From positions 1 to 7,664 of the forward strand of contig CALGGN010000185.1 of assembly GCA_937915915.1 (NCBI GenBank): 7,664 nucleotides of DNA, read 5' to 3'. This document shows, one piece after another, positions 1 to 4,892 of the stretch. Made by a program: the position numbers and the translations under genes. The DNA is from an uncultured Selenomonas sp. (lineage in GTDB: Bacteria > Bacillota > Negativicutes > Selenomonadales > Selenomonadaceae). Positions within the stretch are counted from its first letter, which is position 1, and each line of letters starts with the position of its first letter. The notes beneath the pieces are model-generated. The model was not told where the DNA came from, made no database searches, and was given only the letters and a program-made list of their open reading frames with translations.

Positions 1-24
1 CCCTACACGACGCTCTTCCGATCT
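1..24 (+). other. Illumina TruSeq read-1 adapter remnant (contamination)
   Basis: These 24 bases are identical to the 3' end of the standard TruSeq universal/read-1 adapter, finishing with the characteristic CGCTCTTCCGATCT just before the insert. This is not biological sequence. Its presence shows that untrimmed reads entered the assembly, and the gene that follows has no natural 5' end here. The first apparent start codon (TTG at 24-26) is created partly by the last adapter base and should be ignored. Confidence 0.97.
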
Positions 25-512
25 TGCTGGACATCATCACCAAAGACAAGTACCGCAACTTTGTCGTCAAGGTCGATTTTAAGATGACCGAGGGGGCCAA
101 CAGCGGCATCAAGTACTTTGTGGATCCTACTCTCAACAAGGGGGCAGGATCCGCAATAGGATGCGAATTCCAGGTTCTCGACGACCTGAGGCATCCGGAT
201 GCGAAACTGGGAGTCAAGGGCAACAGGACCCTCGGATCCCTGTATGACCTTATTCCTGCACCGGAGGACAAGCCTTTTGACATCAATGCCTGGAACACTG
301 CCATGGTGGTGGTTCAGGGCAACCATGTCGAGCACTGGCTCAATGGCGTGAAGCTCCTCGAATATGAACGTAACAATCAGGAGTGGAACGCTCTCGTTGC
401 CTACAGCAAATACAAGAACTGGCCCAACTTCGGCAATCGCGACGGCCGCATCCTCCTGCAGGACCACGGCGACGAGGTGTGGTTCAAGAACGTCAAGATT
501 AAGGAGCTGTAA
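25..512 (+). CDS. DUF1080 / 3-keto-disaccharide hydrolase family protein, 5'-truncated
   Basis: About 162 residues of the C-terminal part of a DUF1080 (PF06439) domain, a concanavalin-like beta-sandwich family common in Bacteroidota and Planctomycetota and now named 3-keto-disaccharide hydrolase. Family hallmarks in order are LDIITKDKYRNF, NSGIKYFVDP, CEFQVLDD followed by HPDA, GNRTLGSLYDLI, WNTAMVVVQGNHVEHWLNG, SKYKNWPNFG, and the closing ILLQDHGDEVWFKNVKIKEL. The stop is TAA at 510-512. Members are usually exported and act in polysaccharide or unusual-disaccharide breakdown. The signal peptide and first strands are missing because the block starts at the adapter, so no real start can be assigned. 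GC content is high (37 of 60 bases at 181-240), unlike the next gene. Family assignment is secure; the substrate cannot be told from sequence. Confidence 0.88.
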
Positions 513-560
513 AAGACCCCCCGACCCCCTTTAGGGGGAGGAGTGATAACGTTTAACGGT
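513..560. other. Bacteroidota-style C-run/G-run intergenic motif
   Basis: Just after the DUF1080 stop there is a C-rich run, then CCCCC (525-529), loop TTTA (530-533) and GGGGG (534-538), a short perfect hairpin. No T-tract follows it, so it is not a classical intrinsic terminator by itself. As I recall, similar C-run/G-run elements are frequent between genes in Prevotella and Bacteroides, which supports a Bacteroidota origin for this block. That taxonomic link rests on memory, not on a search. Confidence 0.5.
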
Positions 561-563
561 TAA

Positions 564-607
564 AGAGCACAGAGGCAGGGAATGCTTCCCTTGCCTCTGT
601 GCTTTTT
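564..607 (+). terminator. strong rho-independent terminator hairpin
   Basis: The left arm GCACAGAGGCAGGGAA (567-582) pairs with the right arm TTCCCTTGCCTCTGTGC (586-602) around the 3-base loop TGC (583-585), with one unpaired T in the right arm. Flanking A-T and G-T pairs (564-566 with 603-605) extend the stem, and a T-tract TTTTT (603-607) follows. The A-rich left flank means it could also stop transcription from the other strand. It most simply ends the DUF1080 transcript. The join to the AT-rich lnt fragment comes at or just after it, so its owner is not certain. Confidence 0.8.
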
Positions 608-625
608 CTTTAGGAAAAGTTTTGT
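600..625. other. probable chimeric join: Bacteroidota-like block to Treponema-like block
   Basis: To the left are GC-rich DUF1080 coding sequence and a terminator; to the right is AT-rich sequence already inside the coding region of lnt, without start codon, ribosome site or the N-terminal membrane helices. The exact base cannot be fixed because the transition runs through T-rich sequence after the hairpin. A real genome would need a terminator placed directly inside a beheaded gene, so an assembly or library chimera is the simpler explanation. Confidence 0.7.
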
Positions 626-1505
626 CTTCTCCTTTAGACTGTAATGAAGAAGAGTGTAAAAGTTTAACTGTTTGTGCCGTTCAGAATAATACTGATTCAA
701 GTAAATATGAAGTTGAGTTTTATAGAAGAGATGTTTCTTCACTTTTGTCTCTTTCAGAAAAAGCTTTGGAAGATAGTGATATAGATATTATAGTCTGGCC
801 GGAAACAAGTGTCGTTCCGCCTGTAGAGTGGAATTTAAAACATGGAACGGATTCTGACAGGCTTAATCTTATAAATGAAGTTTTAAATTTTGTGGGTAAA
901 ATAGATTCTTGTCTTGTTTTAGGAAACCAAAGTAAGGAAGATGATGCAGATTATAATGCAGCCTTAGTTTTTAACAGTGATTCTTTGGGGAATAAAAAAG
1001 AAAATCCTCTAATCTACAGAAAGATACATTTAGTGCCATTTACAGAGTATTTTGCATGGAAAAATATTTTCCCCCACATTTATAAAATCCTTCTTAACGG
1101 AGATTCCCGCTTATGGGAAAAGGGAAGCGAGTTTTCTGTATTCAGGGTAAATGATGTAGGTTTTTCAACACCAATTTGTTTTGAAGATACATTTGGCTCT
1201 TTGTGCAGGACTTATGTAAACAATGGTGCAGACTTTTTAATAAACTTAAGTAATGACTCCTGGGCAAAAAGCAATACGGCACAAAATCAGCATTTGTCAA
1301 TGGCAGTTTTTAGGGCTGTAGAAAATGAATGCCCTTTAGTGCGTAGTACCGCAAGTGGAGTTACATGCGTGATAGGTGCAAATGGAAAAATTTTAAAGCA
1401 GTGTGAAAGCTTTTCTGAATCTTATGTTGTAGAAAAAATAAAAATCAATGGAAATAAGAAAACTTTTTATACCCGCTTTGGAAACTGGTTTGCTTTTTTT
1501 TGTGT
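622..1505 (+). CDS. lnt: apolipoprotein N-acyltransferase, catalytic-domain fragment (Treponema-like)
   Basis: Lnt transfers an acyl chain from phospholipid to the N-terminal cysteine of lipoproteins, the last step of lipoprotein maturation in the inner membrane. This fragment holds the nitrilase-like (CN_hydrolase) domain. Counting from the TTG at 622-624, the triad is visible: E61 in VWPET, K134 in IYRKIHLVPFTEYF, and C186 in STPICFEDTFG. Further family motifs are WEKGSEF, NLSNDSW and QHLSMAVFRAVEN. Wording such as STPICFEDTFG and HLSMAVFRAVEN resembles spirochaete (Treponema) Lnt as I remember it. The roughly 200-residue N-terminal membrane part is missing, and the last helix is cut at FAFFCVFV, where the frame runs into unrelated GC-rich sequence. 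The TTG is not a true start. Samples at 661-720 and 1381-1440 contain only 18/60 and 15/60 GC, unlike both neighbours. Confidence 0.85.
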
Positions 1506-1515
1506 TTTTGTCTGG
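1490..1515. other. probable chimeric join: Treponema-like lnt to Selenomonas-like block
   Basis: The lnt frame loses all family resemblance after its FAFFCVFV segment, and within a few tens of bases a different frame becomes a signal peptide of a GC-rich gene. The change happens in a T-rich stretch (poly-T 1493-1501, then GTGTTTTTG), which may have served as shared microhomology. GC changes from 15/60 at 1381-1440 to 37/60 at 1561-1620. Both genes are incomplete at this point, which argues against a natural gene boundary. Confidence 0.78.
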
Positions 1516-1976
1516 CGGTTGCCCTTTCGTTTTCATCTGCGGAGGCGCGCATTGCGCCGACGTATGACGGCAGTCTGGATGCATCCCAGATCCGACTGGG
1601 CGGCGTTTGCCCGGGCTTTATGCCGGAGGAAGTCGTGCAGCTGCTTGGCGAGCCGGAGCAGTCTACGGGAGGCAGCAGCAATATGGTGTGGAGCTATGGC
1701 AATGGTACCTTGGTGCTGATGTACCGGGCAGGTGCCGTCCATTCCATCACCAGCAAGGGCGAAGGGATTGACTGGACCACCGCAGACGGGATCGGCGTGC
1801 AGCAGGACGCAGCGCTGCTGGATCAGGTCTATGGGTCGGCTGCGCAGGAGGAAGAACTGAGGGATAAGTCTGTGGCCTATGCCTATTGGGGGAACAAAAC
1901 AGCACCTTATGCTTACCTGATTTTTTTTGTGAAAAATGACAAGATCGTGCAGATCAAATGCGGAAGAGTGGCATAA
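1500..1976 (+). CDS. small secreted protein with BamE/SmpA-like repeat pattern, 5'-truncated
   Basis: I do not recognise a named family with certainty. The reading frame begins inside a signal peptide: hydrophobic LAVALSFSSAEA, with a likely signal peptidase I site after AEA (residue 16 counted from the TTG at 1500), then about 140 mature residues. The mature part has the pattern LGGVCPGFMPEEVVQLLGEP (residues 33-52), followed by strand-like WSYGNGTLVLMYRAGAVHSI, and a second weaker copy near residues 97-112 (GIGVQQDAALLDQVYG) followed by YAYLIFFVKNDKIVQIKCG. This G-x-x-x-x-x-V-x-x-x-L-G-x-P plus beta-hairpin layout recalls BamE/SmpA-like folds and small periplasmic proteins of Selenomonadales. 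The true start codon and ribosome site were lost at the join; the TTG lies in the T-run and is doubtful. It sits 72 bases upstream of the receiver gene, so it may or may not share that transcript. Confidence 0.6.
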   Translation: MCFCLAVALSFSSAEARIAPTYDGSLDASQIRLGGVCPGFMPEEVVQLLGEPEQSTGGSSNMVWSYGNGTLVLMYRAGAVHSITSKGEGIDWTTADGIGVQQDAALLDQVYGSAAQEEELRDKSVAYAYWGNKTAPYAYLIFFVKNDKIVQIKCGRVA

Positions 1977-2048
1977 AAAAAGAAAGCTGCACTTGATCGG
2001 GCGGATCCATTTTTCGCAGGGAAAGCGGCATCGAACGGAGGAATCGGC

Positions 2049-2432
2049 ATGGAGCGGGAATATCCGGATAAGACAGTATTGATCATCGATGATGATGCTA
2101 TGAATCTGCACGTGGCGGAGATGCTCTTGAAGAAGGAACTGGGCGTGAAAACGGAACTGTCCAAAGGTGGATTGGATGGCATCATGTGCCTGCAGGAGCA
2201 CGAGGATATCCATCTTGTGCTGTTGGATATCCAGATGCCGGTCGTGGATGGCCTTCGCACGTTGGAGCTGATTCGGAAGCATGAGGAGTGGGACCATATC
2301 CCTGTCATATTCCTCACGGCTTCTGAGGATCAAGAGACGATGGAACAGGCGGAGCGACTGGGAGCGGCAGGATATATCAAAAAGCCGTTCCTGCCGCAGG
2401 AACTTGTGGCTCAGGTGAAGCGGGCTTTATAG
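2049..2432 (+). CDS. stand-alone receiver-domain response regulator (CheY/Spo0F-like)
   Basis: The protein has 127 residues, the length of one receiver domain, with no DNA-binding or enzymatic output domain. All key positions are present: acidic pair D14-D15 in VLIIDDD, phospho-acceptor D60 in VLLDIQMPVVDG, T90 in FLTAS, and Y109 and K112 in GYIKKPF. The ATG is preceded by GGAGG (2037-2041) at a 7-base spacing, a good ribosome site. The stop is 19 bases before the EIIC start. In the 72-base gap upstream I found no convincing promoter. As the first of four packed genes that end with a hybrid kinase carrying an Hpt domain, it is the natural final acceptor of that relay (inference). It may act by binding a protein partner, or pass phosphate onward as Spo0F does. 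Confidence 0.93.
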   Translation: MEREYPDKTVLIIDDDAMNLHVAEMLLKKELGVKTELSKGGLDGIMCLQEHEDIHLVLLDIQMPVVDGLRTLELIRKHEEWDHIPVIFLTASEDQETMEQAERLGAAGYIKKPFLPQELVAQVKRAL

Positions 2433-2433
2433 G

Positions 2434-2440
2434 AAAGGTG
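2434..2440 (+). promoter_or_regulatory. ribosome binding site of the EIIC gene, long spacing
   Basis: AAAGGTG lies between the receiver stop codon (TAG, 2430-2432) and the ATG at 2452, leaving 11 bases to the start. This is a partial Shine-Dalgarno match with slightly long spacing, weaker than that of the flanking genes. No better in-frame start is closer to it. Lower translation of the membrane protein than of its neighbours would be a reasonable guess. Confidence 0.5.
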
Positions 2441-2451
2441 ATCAACCGCGG

Positions 2452-3777
2452 ATGGAATTCTTGGAGAACTTTTTGAAGCAACATCTGTTGCCTTTGACCG
2501 TGCGGCTTTATCGGAATCCGTGGCTGAGAGCAATCCGGTATGCGTTTTTTACGATGATGCCCTTTCTGCTGGCCATTTCCCTGGCAGGCGTTTTTTCCTG
2601 GGTGGTGCTGGATCCCTGGGGACCTGTGATGGGAGAACGCGGCCTGAATCTTGGCGCGTGGATGACGGGAGGGCTTTATGGCGAGGCATATCGTCAGTCG
2701 CTTTTTGTGAAATACATCACATCTTTCCAAAAAACGATGGAGATGGGCTTTGTTGTCATTCCTATGCTCCTTACGATGGCTTTTGCAGAACGATTTGCGG
2801 AGGTCTGGGGCATTGACAAGAAGATGTCGATGTTTACCGCGCTTTCCTCGTTGGTGATCCTGCTGATGATGGAGTACGGGACCGAGGCCGGACCGCTGGA
2901 TGTGCTGCGCCCGCTGGGGATTTTGTCCGTCATGGCGGTTGCATTGATATCTACCGCGATTTTGGCGCAGACGCTGCGCATCCCCAAAATCCGGATTTAT
3001 CGGCTGAAAGCGCTCCCGAGAAAGCTGTCGCATTATCTGACGCTTGCCTTTCCCATCATTCTTGCGCTGTTTCTCTTTGGTATGCTTTCCATGGGATATG
3101 CGCTGTGGCAGCAGATTTATCAGGTCACGGCACAGGACTGGCTGCAGCAGGTGCTCCGTGTTCCGCCTGTCGAGTTTTTCCAAGGAATGGACGCGGTGAT
3201 GGCGTTCCAGTTCTTTTCCTGGATGCCCTGGTGGTTCGGCATCCACGGGCAGAGCGTGACACATTTGGTCAATGTGGCTGCCTATGTGCCGGCGCAAATG
3301 AGCAATCAACTGGGGGATACGGAGTATATCTTTTGCAGTCCTTTCTTTGAGGCGGGTTTTTTGCACGTGATGGCATTGTCCATTGCGGTCATTGTTTTTT
3401 CGAAGCATGAGGACTGGCGGGACGTTTCGAAATTCAGCTTCCCCATGCTGTGCTTCAACCTTCAGGAGCCGTTGCTCTTCGGAATGCCCGTGGTATTGAA
3501 TGCCGTATTTCTGCTGCCCTTTGTGCTGGCTCCCATGGCGAATGCACTGATCGGATGGATTGCGATTTCCTGGGATATTGTTCCCATCTTCAAATATGCA
3601 ATCCCCATGGGGATGCCTCCTTTCTTCAGCGGCATGATGTCTACCGGTTCTGTCATGGGAGGGATACTGCAGCTGGTATGGCTGATTGCGGACATCTTCA
3701 TCTATGCGCCCTTTGTGATCGTTTCCAATATGGCGGAACCGGAGGAATTGGTGCCGAAGGAGGATGAGGATCAATGA
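2452..3777 (+). CDS. PTS EIIC-like membrane protein, lactose/cellobiose family, without EIIA/EIIB
   Basis: The 441 residues match a complete stand-alone EIIC (PF02378, lactose/N,N'-diacetylchitobiose/cellobiose type), which moves a sugar across the inner membrane for phosphorylation by EIIB. Many hydrophobic segments occur, roughly at 31-53, 98-118, 126-142, 155-174, 194-218, 302-316, 341-370 and 397-424. Family signatures are WMPWWFGIHGQSV (257-269, H265) and FNLQEPLLFGMPVVLN (335-350, E339). In structurally studied members such as ChbC, the His and Glu of these motifs contact the sugar, so the binding site looks intact. No EIIB domain is fused and no EIIA, EIIB, HPr or sugar-hydrolase gene lies in the window. 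The C-terminal tail is short and acidic. It sits between a receiver gene and a binding protein, and its stop codon overlaps the next start (ATGA). Function may be transport with partners encoded elsewhere, or sensing; the sequence alone cannot decide. Confidence 0.87.
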   Translation: MEFLENFLKQHLLPLTVRLYRNPWLRAIRYAFFTMMPFLLAISLAGVFSWVVLDPWGPVMGERGLNLGAWMTGGLYGEAYRQSLFVKYITSFQKTMEMGFVVIPMLLTMAFAERFAEVWGIDKKMSMFTALSSLVILLMMEYGTEAGPLDVLRPLGILSVMAVALISTAILAQTLRIPKIRIYRLKALPRKLSHYLTLAFPIILALFLFGMLSMGYALWQQIYQVTAQDWLQQVLRVPPVEFFQGMDAVMAFQFFSWMPWWFGIHGQSVTHLVNVAAYVPAQMSNQLGDTEYIFCSPFFEAGFLHVMALSIAVIVFSKHEDWRDVSKFSFPMLCFNLQEPLLFGMPVVLNAVFLLPFVLAPMANALIGWIAISWDIVPIFKYAIPMGMPPFFSGMMSTGSVMGGILQLVWLIADIFIYAPFVIVSNMAEPEELVPKEDEDQ

Positions 3778-4892
3778 GAATATCATCCGATCAACAAATC
3801 GAGCGCAGGGAACTGCGGCTGATCATCTGCGTGACGGTTGCTCTTTTGATGGTCATTGTTGTTTCGATCGTCCAGTTCCGGAATGGCGTCCATGAAGGCA
3901 GGGAAATCGTGGGCATGCTTCTTCCCGAAGGGAGGGAGGAAACCGTTTGGAGCAGGATGCAGTACCGGGGGCTTCAGAGAGCCTGCGAACAGATGGGGTA
4001 TGATCTGTTGGTGCGGGAGAATATCAAGACCGAAGGCGGAGAGTGCCGGCAGGCGGTACGGGAACTTGCGCACAAGGGAGCGCGGTCGATCTTCCTTCCG
4101 AGCCAAGGATATATGATGCAGCTGCAGGATTATGTGCAGCAGTATCCCCGCGTCCATTTCTTCACCAACGGCGTTGACAAGCAAGTGCCGCGCGTGACCG
4201 CCTACTCCCTGCGATACTATGAGCCTCGCTACCTTGCGGGGATCCTGGCGGGCCTGCATACCCAAAATGGGCGGATCGGTTATATCGCTCCCATGCAGTG
4301 CCTGGAGATCAATCGCGGGATCAATGCGTTTGTCCTTGGCGTGCATCGCGTGAATCCGCTGTCCCGCGTGATGGTCTGCTGGACCGGTTCATGGAACAAT
4401 CCGACGCTGGAGCGTGAATCCATGTATCGGATGCGGAACGAGCAGGTGGATGTCATAGCCTATCATTTGGATGACAGCACCGTGGCGGATACGGCAGAGC
4501 AGTTCGGGATTGACTATATCGGATGCTATGAGGCGGATGCATCGCACGAGCATTGCCTTGGCGTGATTGAAGCGGACTGGGAAAAGGCTTATCTGGATCT
4601 TTTGCAGGGCAATGTCAAGCAGGAGGCTTTTGGGGCAAGCACGTATTGGTCGGGATTAGCGCATGATACGGTGTCGTTCTCGATGCGGGAGGAGCGCATC
4701 AGCGAGGCGGTGCGGGAGCAGGTTGCTTTGGCGGCGGAGGAACTTCGGAAGGGACGCATCATATTTTCGGGGGAGATCCGTGACAATCAGGGCATTTTGC
4801 GCAGCGAACCGGGCGAGAGCATCAGCACCAAATATATGCAGACGGAAATGAATTGGTTGGTCGAAGGAGTGGAGGTCGTTGGCAGCAAGTGA
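3774..4892 (+). CDS. membrane-anchored BMP/Med-family (PnrA-like) substrate-binding protein
   Basis: The protein has 372 residues. A short basic cytoplasmic start (ERRELR) is followed by one hydrophobic helix at about 14-34 (LIICVTVALLMVIVVSIVQF), with no lipobox cysteine and no clear cleavage site, so it probably stays tethered as a signal anchor. Residues 43-370 form a two-lobed periplasmic binding fold of the BMP family (PF02608): IVGMLLP, YYEPRYLAGILAGLH (148-162), GRIGYIAPMQCLEINRGINAF (166-186), VCWTGSWNNP (201-210), DVIAYHLDDS (226-235), and the typical ending MNWLVEGVEVVG. Family members often bind nucleosides or similar small ligands. No ABC permease or ATPase genes are present, unlike the usual import locus. 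The ATG overlaps the EIIC stop and follows AAGGAGG (3757-3763) at 10 bases; the 3' end overlaps the kinase gene by 14 bases. The most likely role is an extracytoplasmic ligand-capture partner of that kinase (inference). Confidence 0.85.
   Translation: MRISSDQQIERRELRLIICVTVALLMVIVVSIVQFRNGVHEGREIVGMLLPEGREETVWSRMQYRGLQRACEQMGYDLLVRENIKTEGGECRQAVRELAHKGARSIFLPSQGYMMQLQDYVQQYPRVHFFTNGVDKQVPRVTAYSLRYYEPRYLAGILAGLHTQNGRIGYIAPMQCLEINRGINAFVLGVHRVNPLSRVMVCWTGSWNNPTLERESMYRMRNEQVDVIAYHLDDSTVADTAEQFGIDYIGCYEADASHEHCLGVIEADWEKAYLDLLQGNVKQEAFGASTYWSGLAHDTVSFSMREERISEAVREQVALAAEELRKGRIIFSGEIRDNQGILRSEPGESISTKYMQTEMNWLVEGVEVVGSK
4864..4869 (+). promoter_or_regulatory. ribosome binding site that fixes a TTG start for the kinase
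   Basis: AAGGAG ends 9 bases before TTG at 4879-4881, inside the 3' end of the binding-protein gene. A second GGAGG (4871-4875) is only 3 bases from the TTG, too close to be best. The next in-frame ATG (codon 26) falls in the first membrane helix, which would remove its N-terminal half. The TTG therefore seems to be the true start. The 14-base overlap with the previous gene suggests translational coupling. Confidence 0.7.

Noticed and set aside
525..538. CCCCC-TTTA-GGGGG hairpin as an intrinsic terminator
   Set aside because: The stem is only five base pairs and no T-tract follows; the stronger hairpin at 564-607 fits that role.
25..1505. Horizontal transfer of DUF1080 and lnt genes into the Selenomonas-like genome
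   Set aside because: Both genes are truncated exactly at the composition breaks, no mobile-element genes, repeats or integration sites flank them, and the contig begins with a sequencing adapter, so artefact is more likely.
622..1719. A single 365-residue protein combining an Lnt catalytic domain with an Arg-rich C-terminal tail
   Set aside because: The tail after about 1500 is an out-of-frame reading of the secreted-protein gene across a chimeric join; it has no Lnt resemblance and its Arg/Cys-rich composition is typical of a shadow frame.
1977..2048. Promoter for the receiver gene using TTGATC near 1993 as a -35 box
   Set aside because: No acceptable -10 hexamer lies 16-18 bases downstream, so I could not support a promoter here.
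2377..3786. Long open frame on the minus strand (469 codons)
   Set aside because: It lies opposite the EIIC gene, is rich in His, Arg and Gln with no recognisable domain or membrane segments, and the plus-strand frame has clear family motifs.
3774..4892. Ordinary lipoprotein component of a nucleoside ABC importer
   Set aside because: There is no lipobox cysteine after the hydrophobic segment and no permease or ATPase gene beside it.
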